This document shows, piece by piece, positions 53,479-61,383 of a stretch of DNA of 64,000 nt; position 1 is the first letter of the stretch; each line of letters opens with the position of its first letter. The translations under genes and the position numbers were made by a program. Under the pieces are notes generated by a model. It searched no databases, was not told the origin of the DNA, and saw only the letters and a list, made by a program, of their open reading frames with translations. Origin of the DNA: Collimonas humicola. GTDB taxonomy: Bacteria > Pseudomonadota > Gammaproteobacteria > Burkholderiales > Burkholderiaceae_D. The stretch spans positions 124,001 through 188,000 of the forward strand of contig NZ_JAGQEE010000007.1 in assembly GCF_018304945.1 (NCBI RefSeq). The letters run 5' to 3'.

Positions 53479-53515
53479 GTTATCCACAGGCATGTTCACA
53501 ATTTCTGTGGGTAAC
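53479..53515. promoter_or_regulatory. Inverted pair of DnaA-box-like 9-mers
   Basis: 'TTATCCACA' (53480-53488), the exact DnaA-box consensus, faces 'TGTGGGTAA' (53506-53514), which reads TTACCCACA (one mismatch) on the other strand. The two form an 11-bp stem with one G-T pair. They lie about 165-200 nt upstream of the NYN gene. An origin is not claimed: dnaA, parAB and rpmH are not in the window. Confidence 0.5.
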
Positions 53516-53681
53516 TCGTACAGGGCGCCTGCCGCCTGCCGCAGCTCATCTGCCCTGCATTGTTGGCTATAATCGATGGCTTGGATGTCCGCTGTAGCGC
53601 ATGATGATCAAGCCAACCCTCAAGCCCAGCCCGTCAAGCCCAGCCCCTCAAGCCCGCCCCTCATTGGAAAACAATAAATTT

Positions 53682-54896
53682 ATGGCCTCATCCCCGGAAA
53701 ACCTCAGCATGGCAGTGTTCTGCGACTTCGAAAACGTCGCGCTCGGCGTGCGCGATGCAAAATACGAAAAATTCGACATCAAGCCGGTGCTGGAACGGCT
53801 CCTGCTCAAGGGCAGCATCGTCGTCAAGAAGGCTTATTGCGACTGGGAGCGCTACAAGGAATTCAAGGCCACCATGCACGAGGCCAATTTCGAGCTGATC
53901 GAAATCCCGCATGTGCGCCAGTCAGGCAAGAATTCAGCCGATATTCGCCTGGTGGTGGACGCACTCGATCTTTGCTACATGAAGTCGCACGTCAATACCT
54001 TCGTCATCATCAGCGGCGATTCCGATTTCTCGCCGCTGGTCTCCAAGCTGCGGGAGAACGCCAAGCAAGTGATCGGCGTCGGCGTCAAGCAATCGACTTC
54101 CGACCTGCTGGTCGCCAATTGCGATGAATTCATTTTTTATGACGACCTGGTCCGTGAAAGCCGGCGCACAGCCGCCAGGCGCGGTACACGGGAAACGCAG
54201 CCGGCAGCCAAGCGTTCGCCAGATGAAGAAAAGCGCCGCAAGGCAGAGCTGGAGGCGCGCAAGAACCAGGCGATCGACATGGCGGTCGAGACTTTCGATG
54301 CCTTGGTATCCGAGCGCGGCGACAGCGGCAAGATCTGGGCTTCCGTGCTGAAAGAGGCGATCAAGCGGCGCAAGCCCGATTTCAGCGAGTCATACTACGG
54401 CTTCCGCGCCTTCGGCAATTTGCTGGAAGAAGCGCAGGCACGCGGTCTGCTCGAATTCGGCCGTGATGAGAAATCAGGGACTTACGTGTATCGGAGTAGT
54501 GGCGGCAGTAGCAGCAATGGTGGCAGCAATAGCGGCGCCACGATTGCCGGCGAAGTCGCGGCGGAACAGCCGGCGGAAGCGCCGCAACCCACAATGCCTG
54601 AAGCCACAGCAGTCGTGGCGACAGCGGCTGCGGTTGAAGCTGAAGAGAACGGCGCCAAACCGGAAGCCCGCCGCAAGGGACGCGGAGGCCGCAAGCCAGC
54701 TGAAAAGAAAATCGCAGCGGCTGTGCCGCAAATCGTCGCGCAGGATCTCAATATTGCGCCGGAGGCGCCGGCAGCTGTCGAAGCGCCGCTTCAGCCACCG
54801 GAGGAAACACCGGTCAAGCCGGTAAAAGCGCCCCGCAAGCCCGCCGCGCGCAGCCGCCGCCCGCGTAAATCGGAAGTGAAGCCGGACGATGCCTGA
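53682..54896 (+). CDS. NYN-domain protein with OST-HTH/LOTUS domain
   Basis: 404-residue predicted RNA-processing protein. The NYN (PIN-like) nuclease domain (about residues 8-140) shows 'AVFCDFENVALGVRDAKYEK' (first Asp pair), 'RQSGKNSADIRLVVDALDLC' and 'VIISGDSDFSPLVSKLRENA' (metal-binding Asp). A LOTUS/OST-HTH domain (about 220-295) follows: 'IWASVLKEAIKRRKPDFSES' and 'LLEEAQARGLLEFGRDEKSG'. The C-terminus is a long Ala/Pro/Lys low-complexity tail. ATG 53682 gives 'MASSPENLSMAVFCDFENV'; ATG 53601 would add a Pro/Ser-rich stretch. Such LabA/YacP-like proteins are RNA-related; the exact target is unknown. Confidence 0.85.
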   Translation: MASSPENLSMAVFCDFENVALGVRDAKYEKFDIKPVLERLLLKGSIVVKKAYCDWERYKEFKATMHEANFELIEIPHVRQSGKNSADIRLVVDALDLCYMKSHVNTFVIISGDSDFSPLVSKLRENAKQVIGVGVKQSTSDLLVANCDEFIFYDDLVRESRRTAARRGTRETQPAAKRSPDEEKRRKAELEARKNQAIDMAVETFDALVSERGDSGKIWASVLKEAIKRRKPDFSESYYGFRAFGNLLEEAQARGLLEFGRDEKSGTYVYRSSGGSSSNGGSNSGATIAGEVAAEQPAEAPQPTMPEATAVVATAAAVEAEENGAKPEARRKGRGGRKPAEKKIAAAVPQIVAQDLNIAPEAPAAVEAPLQPPEETPVKPVKAPRKPAARSRRPRKSEVKPDDA

Positions 54897-54956
54897 TGAG
54901 GGACGGCGGCGATTTTATGTTTCTCCGGTAGCGCTCAGAGCGCTACCTCGCTGGCG

Positions 54957-56000
54957 TCAGCTTTTCTGGCGCAGCGCCGCCGCGCATTCGCGCACCAGTG
55001 CAGGGCCGCGATAGATCAAGCCGCTATACAGTTGCACCAGCGATGCTCCCGCAGCGATCTTGGCCTGGGCATCGTCGCCGCTGAAAATCCCGCCGACGCC
55101 GATGATAGGCAGGGCGTCGCCCAGTTCGCCGTGCAGCTGCCGCACCACGCTGGTGGACAGGGCCAGCACCGGCGCGCCGGACAGGCCGCCGGCTTCGTTT
55201 TCGTGCTGCAGGCCGCGCACGGCGTCGCGGCTGATGGTGGTGTTGGTGGCGATGACGCCGTCGATCTTATGCCGCAGCAAGGCGTCGGCAATGGTCTTGA
55301 TCTGCTCGGCATCGATATCCGGCGCGATCTTCAGCGCGATCGGCACGTAGCGCTTGTGCAGGTCCGCCAGCCGTTGCTGGGTTTCCTTCAGCTGCGCCAG
55401 CAGGGCATCGAGTTCGGATGCGCCTTGCAGCTGGCGCAGGTTCTTGGTGTTGGGCGAGGAAATGTTCACCGTCACGTAGCTGGCGTAGGGATAGACCTTT
55501 GCCAGGCAATACAGATAGTCTTCCGCGGCCCGTTCGATCGGCGTGTCGGCATTCTTGCCGATGTTCAGCCCGAGCACGCCCTGGCGTTCCTGGTAAAAGC
55601 GCGAGGCCTGGACATTGGCGATGAAGGCGTCGACGCCGCCATTGTTGAAACCCATGCGGTTGATGATGGCGTTGGCGGCAGGCAGGCGGAACATGCGCGG
55701 CTTCGGATTGCCGGGCTGGGCGCGCGGCGTCACCGTGCCGATTTCAATCGAGCCGAAGCCGAGCGCCGCCAGGCCGTCGATGTAGGCGCCATCCTTGTCC
55801 AGCCCAGCCGCCAGTCCGACCGGATTGGGGAAGGTGACCCCCATCACGGTGCGCGGATCGGCCGCGGGCTTGCCCAGCAGCGAGGTCAGCCCCAGCGCGG
55901 CAGCGCGGCGCAGGGCCGGCAAGGTCAGATTATGGGCGGCTTCCGGATCGAGGGAGAACAGGGCGGGGCGGGCAAAGGCGTACAGGAGTTTGGCGGGCAC
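54957..56000 (-). CDS. pyrD: Dihydroorotate dehydrogenase (quinone), class 2
   Basis: 347-residue FMN enzyme of pyrimidine biosynthesis that passes electrons to quinones. Family motifs: '[20 protein letters not shown]' (membrane-associated N-terminal helices), '[20 protein letters not shown]', '[20 protein letters not shown]', '[19 protein letters not shown]' (active-site loop with the catalytic Ser), '[11 protein letters not shown]' and '[20 protein letters not shown]'. Start is GTG 56000; no ATG is available in this frame upstream, and the GTG gives the family-typical start before the membrane helix. Convergent with the NYN gene. Confidence 0.95.
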   Translation of the reverse strand: MPAKLLYAFARPALFSLDPEAAHNLTLPALRRAAALGLTSLLGKPAADPRTVMGVTFPNPVGLAAGLDKDGAYIDGLAALGFGSIEIGTVTPRAQPGNPKPRMFRLPAANAIINRMGFNNGGVDAFIANVQASRFYQERQGVLGLNIGKNADTPIERAAEDYLYCLAKVYPYASYVTVNISSPNTKNLRQLQGASELDALLAQLKETQQRLADLHKRYVPIALKIAPDIDAEQIKTIADALLRHKIDGVIATNTTISRDAVRGLQHENEAGGLSGAPVLALSTSVVRQLHGELGDALPIIGVGGIFSGDDAQAKIAAGASLVQLYSGLIYRGPALVRECAAALRQKS

Positions 56001-56096
56001 GATAGGGGCAGCTGTAAAAAAGGGTGCGGATTGAGGGGAAATTAGCGAAAAGACAGCGCCGCAAGCCAAGCTTGCGCGCGCCGCGATCCGCGGCGG

Positions 56097-56822
56097 CTAT
56101 TCTAACGCACTCCATTGCCCTTGCTGTAGCGCTTCCAGCGGCTGGAAGTTGACCTTGTAGGCCATTTTCGGGCTTTCCTCTATCCAGTAGCCGAGGTAGA
56201 CATAGGGCATGCCCAGCTGTTTTGCCTGGCCGATCTGCCACAAGACGTTGTAGGTGCCGTAGGAAGCGCCGGGGACGTCGGGATCGTAAAAGGTATAAAC
56301 CGATGACAGGCCGTCATTCAGGACATCGATGATGCTGACCATGCGCAAGGTGCCGTCGGCTTCGCGGAATTCCACCAGCCGGGTGTTTACCTTGCTTTGC
56401 AGCAGAAACTGCGCGTACTGGTCGCGGCTGTCCTGGTCCATGCCCCCGCCGCTGTGGCGTGCGGTCTGGTAGCGCAGGTAGAGGTCGTAGTGTTCGTTGA
56501 CGTAGGCCAGGTTGGTGACCAGCGTGGTCAGGTTGCTGTGGCGCTCCCAGGCGCGGCGCTGGCTGCGGTTGGGCTGGAACGAGGCCACCAGCGTGCGCAC
56601 CGGCGTGCACGCCTGGCAGCCGTCGCAATAGGGGCGGTAGGTGAAAATGCCGCTGCGGCGGAAACCGTTCTTCACCAATTCGGAATAGACATCGGCGTTG
56701 ATCAGGTGCGACGGCGTCGCCACCTGCGAGCGCGCCTGGCGGTGCTCCAGGTAGCTGCACGGATAGGGCGCTGTGGCGTAAAACTGCAGCGTTGAAAATG
56801 GCAGATCTTTTAAGTGCGTCAT
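56097..56822 (-). CDS. bpt: Aspartate/glutamate leucyltransferase (Bpt)
   Basis: 241-residue aminoacyl-tRNA-protein transferase that adds Leu to N-terminal Asp or Glu of proteins, marking them for the ClpS/ClpAP N-degron pathway. Family motifs: '[20 protein letters not shown]' (Cys of the C-P-Y/C pattern), '[20 protein letters not shown]', and '[20 protein letters not shown]', with '[20 protein letters not shown]'. ATG 56822 has a 'CGGA' 6 nt upstream; ATG 56828 is an alternative. It lies just upstream of pyrD and downstream of aat on the same strand. Confidence 0.95.
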   Translation of the reverse strand: MTHLKDLPFSTLQFYATAPYPCSYLEHRQARSQVATPSHLINADVYSELVKNGFRRSGIFTYRPYCDGCQACTPVRTLVASFQPNRSQRRAWERHSNLTTLVTNLAYVNEHYDLYLRYQTARHSGGGMDQDSRDQYAQFLLQSKVNTRLVEFREADGTLRMVSIIDVLNDGLSSVYTFYDPDVPGASYGTYNVLWQIGQAKQLGMPYVYLGYWIEESPKMAYKVNFQPLEALQQGQWSALE

Positions 56823-56963
56823 ATGCATTCCGGCTGATCTGAATCTTTAGTGTTCATCTCGTTTGGATGTCTCGCTGGATAAACGTAAAGTAGCACTTTC
56901 ATTGCGGTACTGACACTAGTAATTTACACCGTAATTCCAGTTTGCATAAGGACTTGCAATTGA

Positions 56964-57701
56964 TTAATCGTGAAACAGCGGCAGCGGCTGCCAGTGGTGG
57001 ATTTGCGGATGGTTGGTGGCCTGCCGCAAGTGCTGCAGAAACTCGCTGCGCGGGATCGGCAGCGCGCCTAGCGACGCCAGGTGGCCGGTCTCCTGCTGGC
57101 AATCGATCATGCCGACTTCATGCCGGCGCAGGAAATGCACCAGATAGGCGAGGGCGATCTTGGAGGCGTCGCTGACCCGGGTAAACATCGATTCCCCGTA
57201 GAACATGCGGCCGATGCTGACGCCGTAAGCACCGCCGACCAGTTTGCCGTCCAGCCACACTTCCGAGGAGTGGGCGTAGCCGAGTTTGTGCAAGCCGCGG
57301 TAGCCGGTCACGATATCTTCCGAAATCCAGGTGCCGGCGCCGTCGCGCCGCGGCGCTGCGCAGGCGCGCATCACCTGCTCGAAGGCAAAGTCGAAACGCA
57401 CTTGCCAGCGGCGGTCGCCATGGGGAGAGTGCATGCTGCGATGCACCTTGCGCAAGGTCTTGTGCAGGCTGGCGGAGATGGCGAAGCGTTCGGTCCACAG
57501 CACCATGCGCGGATCGGTGCTCCACCAGAGAATCGGCTGGTTTTCCGAGAACCAGGGGAAAATGCCATGGCGATAGGCATCCAGCAGGCGCCGTGGCGAC
57601 AGGTCGCCGCCCGCCGCCAGCAAGCCGCTGGCGCCGTCCTCCTCGGTGAGGGCAGTGCTGACGTCGGGAAATGGGCTGTCCAGCTCAAGCCAGGGGATCA
57701 T
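56964..57701 (-). CDS. aat: Leucyl/phenylalanyl-tRNA-protein transferase (Aat)
   Basis: 245-residue enzyme that attaches Leu or Phe to N-terminal Lys or Arg of proteins, the other arm of the bacterial N-degron pathway. Motifs: '[20 protein letters not shown]', '[13 protein letters not shown]', '[20 protein letters not shown]', '[20 protein letters not shown]' and '[20 protein letters not shown]'. ATG 57701 gives '[14 protein letters not shown]'; the longer reading frame upstream overlaps the NUDIX gene and is not conserved. Confidence 0.96.
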   Translation of the reverse strand: MIPWLELDSPFPDVSTALTEEDGASGLLAAGGDLSPRRLLDAYRHGIFPWFSENQPILWWSTDPRMVLWTERFAISASLHKTLRKVHRSMHSPHGDRRWQVRFDFAFEQVMRACAAPRRDGAGTWISEDIVTGYRGLHKLGYAHSSEVWLDGKLVGGAYGVSIGRMFYGESMFTRVSDASKIALAYLVHFLRRHEVGMIDCQQETGHLASLGALPIPRSEFLQHLRQATNHPQIHHWQPLPLFHD

Positions 57702-57721
57702 GGCGGCTCCAGCAGTATGCG

Positions 57722-58306
57722 TTATTTCGGCGCCAGGCCTGGGCGCATGGGTTTGAAAATATCCTGCGTATGCAAGCTGAAATGACCGCCTTCCTGGCGG
57801 ATTTTTTTGAGGTCGGCGAAGAAGGCGCGCAAGGTGATCTCGACGGTCGGAAAGGCGATATCGTCCCACGGGATTTCAGCTTCCGTGAACAGGGCGACTT
57901 CCAGGCTTTCGGTGCCGGCGGCGTAATCGGTATCGAGCAAAGTGGCGCGGTAGAACAGGTGCACCTGGTGCACATGCGGCACGTTCAGCAGGGAGAACAG
58001 TTCGTGCAGCTGAATGCGCGCACCGGCTTCCTCCTCGGTTTCGCGCTGCGCCGCGGCGCCGGTGGTCTCGCCGTTTTCCATGAAGCCGGCGGGCAAGGTC
58101 CAGAAACCGTATTGCGGTTCGATCGCGCGTTTGCACAGCAGCACGCGCAATTCGCCATTCCGTTCCCAGACCGGAATCGAGCCGATCACCATTTTCGGGT
58201 TTTGATAATGAATGGCGCCGCAATTGCCGCAGACATAACGCATGCGGTTGTCGTCCGGCGGGATTTGCAGGCTGACGGGATGCGCGCATTCGGAACAGAA
58301 TTTCAT
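57722..58306 (-). CDS. NUDIX hydrolase with zinc ribbon (NudC-like)
   Basis: 194-residue protein. An N-terminal zinc ribbon has '[19 protein letters not shown]' and '[20 protein letters not shown]' (C-x2-C twice). The NUDIX box is '[20 protein letters not shown]', matching G-x5-E-x5-[UA]-x-R-E-x2-E-E. A truncated or reduced NudC-type fold is suggested; substrate unknown (NAD(P)H, capped RNA or another dinucleotide). ATG 58306 is preferred over the GTG at 58312. Upstream of aat on the same strand, 20 nt apart. Confidence 0.88.
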   Translation of the reverse strand: MKFCSECAHPVSLQIPPDDNRMRYVCGNCGAIHYQNPKMVIGSIPVWERNGELRVLLCKRAIEPQYGFWTLPAGFMENGETTGAAAQRETEEEAGARIQLHELFSLLNVPHVHQVHLFYRATLLDTDYAAGTESLEVALFTEAEIPWDDIAFPTVEITLRAFFADLKKIRQEGGHFSLHTQDIFKPMRPGLAPK

Positions 58307-58491
58307 AGACACCGGTAATTAGTTTGAACGGTCGGGAAGCGGGTTCCTGATCGGGTTGATTGGGAATAATGTCTAGCATAACAGGGTAGTTGAGGAGTTT
58401 AGCATCGGCCAATCCCCATATGCTTTCTTAATGCAATTGTCGGTATCTGTTGCATTGCAGTGCAATACGTTATATACTTTCATTCTTCAGA

Positions 58492-58568
<77 letters not shown>

Positions 58569-58611
58569 GTTACAGTAAGAAGGCAAGCAGTCAAAGCCAT
58601 TCTTACGCATG

Positions 58612-58644
58612 AAGCCTTAAGTGGAATACGCTTAAGGCTTTTTA
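58612..58644 (+). terminator. Terminator between the two fMet tRNAs
   Basis: Stem 'AAGCCTTAAG' (58612-58621) with 'CTTAAGGCTT' (58631-58640), 9-nt loop, followed by TTTTAT. Confidence 0.7.
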
Positions 58645-58652
58645 TATTCAGA

Positions 58653-58728
<76 letters not shown>

Positions 58729-58729
<1 letters not shown>

Positions 58730-58768
58730 AAAAAAGACGGACCAGCTACTTGCTTAGTAGTTGGTCCG
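58729..58768 (-). terminator. Terminator hairpin at the end of recombinase remnant 1
   Basis: 'CGGACCAGCTAC' (58738-58749) pairs with 58757-58768, 7-nt loop, with a run of A on its left (T on the minus strand). The stop codon of the recombinase frame lies inside the stem. The same hairpin is at 60860-60899 and 63754-63792. Confidence 0.65.
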
Positions 58769-58952
58769 TTTTCATTTTGGCCCAGACTTCATCGCCTCGC
58801 AGTTCAATTTGCATTTTCCCGAAGGTACTCCGCAAAATAACATGGGCGGCTGGCCTGTTGTCTTGTAGCGCGCTAGATAGGTCCATTAGCATTTCATTGA
58901 ACAGGCGGGCAATATCTGGTGCCACTAGCCCGCCGACCTCAGACAGCGTGAA
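58746..58952 (-). pseudogene. Large serine recombinase C-terminus, remnant 1
   Basis: The frame is closed only by a TGA at 58953-58955; the remaining 68 residues end in 'KMKTDQLLSK'. The part 'VAPDIARLFNEMLMDLSSAL' and 'HVILRSTFGKMQIELRGDE' matches the C-terminal helical end of large serine recombinases. The N-terminal catalytic and recombinase domains are absent. It is about 90 percent identical by eye to remnant 2. Confidence 0.65.
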
Positions 58953-59061
58953 TCATTAGTTGAAATTGAGAGCCAGTTTTAGCTAATTGCAAGGCTATCT
59001 GCCTAACAAAGTGAAAATCAATGTTTGCCGACCAAGGGATTTGGGGCGCTCTCTGAGAGCG

Positions 59062-59733
59062 TTACTCAGAAAAATCCGTCGGCATCTGCTCTGGTGTGTC
59101 CTTATCAAATCTGAAGCGGCAAGCATTCGCGCCCTTCACCATACATGTTTCATGCACGACTTTGCTGTCGGTAAAGGTGGAGAGCAGGGCGAGGTCAAAC
59201 CGGCACACTTGAGGGTGTTTGCTTGCCAGATCGTGGAACACGCAATTGTCGGCTTCGATAATCGGAATGCCTTTTATATTGGCCTGGGCATTGCGATTGA
59301 CCCTGTAACCAAGCTCTTCCATGATCGCAGCCAGATTCTGCACTTTGGCGGACAGGTTTTCTCCTTCTGCGTGGTTGGCGCGCAATTGTTCCGCAACTTT
59401 CCCACCCATCGCGGCCAGGCGTTCGCCGACCATTTTTTCGCCGATTTCCTGTTCCAGCATGCCGATCAGTAATTGCGCAAACCAGGAATATTGGCGAGGA
59501 AAAGAGCTATTTCCCTTGTCGGTCAGCACATACAGCTGCTCCGGACGTCCTCCCGAAGGCCGGGTAGTGCTCTTCGCTACAAGCGTGCTTGCTTCCAGCG
59601 TGGCCAGGTGCTGCCTGACCGCTGTGCGCGTGATGCCCAGCGCCTTGGATAAATTATCAACCGTCAGGCCCGCTTTGTTTTTGATCAGCAGCTCAAGGAA
59701 CTCCCTGTGCCGCACTCCTATCATGTCAATCAT
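59062..59733 (-). CDS. SufR-like HTH transcriptional regulator with Fe-S-type cysteines
   Basis: 223-residue regulator. N-terminal HTH: 'LTVDNLSKALGITRTAVRQ' and 'HLATLEASTLVAKSTTRPSG' (wing with 'GRPEQLYVLTDKG'). The C-terminal half carries four Cys (164, 177, 197, 205) in 'NCVFHDLASKHPQVCRFD' and 'CMVKGANACRFRFD', matching the SufR pattern of Fe-S binding repressors. SufR controls the suf operon in cyanobacteria and actinobacteria; here no suf gene is adjacent, so the target may be island genes or oxidative-stress genes. ATG 59733 has 'AAGGA' 6 nt upstream. Confidence 0.87.
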   Translation of the reverse strand: MIDMIGVRHREFLELLIKNKAGLTVDNLSKALGITRTAVRQHLATLEASTLVAKSTTRPSGGRPEQLYVLTDKGNSSFPRQYSWFAQLLIGMLEQEIGEKMVGERLAAMGGKVAEQLRANHAEGENLSAKVQNLAAIMEELGYRVNRNAQANIKGIPIIEADNCVFHDLASKHPQVCRFDLALLSTFTDSKVVHETCMVKGANACRFRFDKDTPEQMPTDFSE

Positions 59734-59859
59734 TTGCGTCCTTCAACTTGCATCCGCGAAACTCATCTTTATTATGCCAGACCTACTTAAAACATAAAAG
59801 GCTTTACAAAGTGTTTAATATAGCTATTCTGAAGTTTTAACCTGACGATGAGGTTTCAA

Positions 59860-60384
59860 ATGAACACAATAATGAACGCCTTGGTCGCAAGCATATTGAC
59901 GTTGGGAGCTGCGGTAGCCATAGCGCAGTCGGCGGCGCCGAACGATGCGCAGATTGCCGGGATCGTGGTGGCGGCCAATACAGTGGACATCAATGCCGGC
60001 ATGGTGGCCAAATCGAAATCGCATGACAAGGAAGTCAAAGAATTTGCGCAGCGCATGATCACCGATCATACCGGTGTCAATAAGCAAGCCACGGCTTTGG
60101 TCACCAAGCTGCATGTCACGCCGGAAGAGAGCGCGACCAGCAAGAGCTTGAAAGACGGCGGCGTGGCGAACCTGAAGCATCTCGGTACGCTAAGCGGAAA
60201 AGCGTTCGACAAGGCCTATGTCGACAATGAAGTTACTTATCACCAGGCGGTCCTGGATGCGATTGACAAGACTCTCCTGCCCAGCGCCCAGAATGCCGAG
60301 CTGAAAGATCTGATCACGAAAGTCCGGCCGGCAATCGATGCCCATTTGCAGCACGCTAAAGAAATTCAAGCGTATATGAAATAG
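59860..60384 (+). CDS. DUF4142 protein with signal peptide
   Basis: 174-residue exported protein. Signal peptide of about 24 residues ('ALVASILTLGAAVAIAQS'). DUF4142 motifs: 'AQIAGIVVAANTVDINAGMV', 'AKSKSHDKEVKEFAQRMITD', 'HTGVNKQA' and 'YVDNEVTYHQAVLDAIDKTL', forming a ferritin-like helical bundle in homologues. Function is unknown, but DUF4142 proteins are frequent in soil bacteria and often clustered with stress or envelope genes. ATG 59860 has 'GAGG' 6 nt upstream. Directly followed by a cupredoxin gene, 9 nt away. Confidence 0.9.
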   Translation: MNTIMNALVASILTLGAAVAIAQSAAPNDAQIAGIVVAANTVDINAGMVAKSKSHDKEVKEFAQRMITDHTGVNKQATALVTKLHVTPEESATSKSLKDGGVANLKHLGTLSGKAFDKAYVDNEVTYHQAVLDAIDKTLLPSAQNAELKDLITKVRPAIDAHLQHAKEIQAYMK

Positions 60385-60393
60385 AGGCTCGAT

Positions 60394-60753
60394 ATGTCTA
60401 TCTTCTCAAATTGCGCCGGCGGACGAGGCCGGCGGATTGCTTTAGCGTTGCTGCTTTGCGCATGCGCCGGCGCGGTTTTGGGGGCAGATGCCGGGGCCCA
60501 ACCCGTGCACCATGCTATCGTCATCGAGGGCATGAAATTCTCGCCGGAGGTCATCGAAGTCAATGTAGGCGACACGGTTGCATGGACCAACAAAGATGCC
60601 TTTCCTCATACGGTGACGGCGGAAAATCACAGTTTCGATTCGAAGGAAATTGCTTCCGGTCGCTCTTGGAAATTCAAGGCGACTGAGAGAGGTGTGTTCC
60701 CTTACGTTTGCTCTTTCCATCCGACGATGAGAGGAAAGGTGGTGGTGAAATAG
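60394..60753 (+). CDS. Plastocyanin/azurin-like cupredoxin
   Basis: 119-residue exported blue-copper-type protein. Signal peptide 'IALALLLCACAGAVLG' with a possible lipobox Cys24 ('LLCAC'). Copper ligands are present: His72 in 'AFPHTVTAENHSF', Cys106, His109 and Met112 in 'YVCSFHPTMRGKVVV'. The family is typical of small periplasmic electron carriers or copper-binding proteins. It follows DUF4142 by 9 nt on the same strand and is likely in its operon. Confidence 0.92.
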   Translation: MSIFSNCAGGRGRRIALALLLCACAGAVLGADAGAQPVHHAIVIEGMKFSPEVIEVNVGDTVAWTNKDAFPHTVTAENHSFDSKEIASGRSWKFKATERGVFPYVCSFHPTMRGKVVVK

Positions 60754-60838
60754 AAGATAGAAAATTAAAATTTTGGAATTCGAATGCCACTGCGCCCGTA
60801 GGGCAGCGCGTTACTTTAGCCGGATAGGTAGATAACGT

Positions 60839-60860
60839 ACAAATCCCGCTCCCGCAACCA
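60839..60860. repeat. Attachment-like site 2 (degenerate tRNA-fMet 3' end)
   Basis: Matches the 3' end of tRNA-fMet: 'ACAAATCCCGCTCCCGCAAC' differs from 'TCAAATCCTGCCCCCGCAAC' at three of 20 positions. It sits between the cupredoxin gene and the second recombinase remnant. The preceding 50 nt (from about 60791) also resemble a decayed tRNA and align with the region before site 3. Confidence 0.6.
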
Positions 60861-60899
60861 AAAAAAGACGGACCAGCTACTTGCTTAGTAGTTGGTCCG
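60860..60899 (-). terminator. Terminator hairpin at the end of recombinase remnant 2
   Basis: Same hairpin as at 58738-58768: 'CGGACCAGCTAC' (60869-60880) with 60888-60899, A run to the left. Contains the stop codon of the remnant frame. Confidence 0.65.
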
Positions 60900-61317
60900 T
60901 TTTCATTTTGGCGCAGATTTCATCGCCTCGCAGTTCGATTTGCATTTTTCCGAAGATGCTCCGCAAAATAACATGGGCGGCTAGCCCGTTGTCTTGTAGC
61001 GCGCTAGATAGGTCCATTAGCATTTCATTGAACAGGCGAGCAATATCCGGTGCCAGTGCTTTTTGACCTTTAGCATCAGTTTCAATGGATTGCTGAACCG
61101 CGACGCGCTCTTTTTCAGCTAGCTTTAGGCGAGATGCGAGGGCCGGTGAGATGCCAGCGGGTGCAATTGCTTCCACCATTCGTTTTATTTCTTCCCCCAA
61201 CTGTGCCAGCCTTTCTTGGTTGAATGAAAGCGCTTGTTTGCCTTGAAGTGAATCCCTGCGACTGGACCTGGGAAGTAAAGACTCAAGCTGCTTGTTGTTG
61301 CGCGCGTTGTGCCTCAC
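60877..61317 (-). pseudogene. Large serine recombinase C-terminus, remnant 2 (147 residues)
   Basis: The longest of the three. The 146-residue frame starts at a GTG, and a stop lies upstream of it in the same frame. It has the helical coiled-coil end of large serine recombinases, 'LAQLGEEIKRMVEAIAPAG', 'SPALASRLKLAEKERVAVQ', 'ILRSIFGKMQIELRGDEI'. The catalytic N-terminal domain and zinc ribbon are absent. It is the only piece with the full helical part and so the reference for the other two copies. Confidence 0.65.
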
Positions 61318-61383
61318 GTCAGATACGAGCGCGCTTATTGTGACGCCTTGGATAGATCAGTTCGAATCCATACCACCCTCCTA

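Larger units (their letters stand above)
53270..53681. other. Intergenic region after the cys operon
   Basis: About 410 bases with no called gene. It holds a strong terminator at 53380-53415, a paired DnaA-box-like inverted repeat at 53479-53515 and a C/A-rich repeated stretch (about 53615-53665) before the NYN gene. The latter might be a 5' coding extension but has no clear ribosome-binding site. Confidence 0.5.

Noticed and set aside
53479-53515. A chromosomal replication origin
   Set aside because: Only two boxes, no AT-rich unwinding element and no dnaA, rpmH or parAB nearby.
54463-54825. CRISPR-like or tandem-repeat DNA in the NYN gene tail
   Set aside because: Repeated GGCAGYAG-like triplets encode a Ser/Gly stretch (low-complexity linker); there are no spacers or palindromic repeats of CRISPR type.
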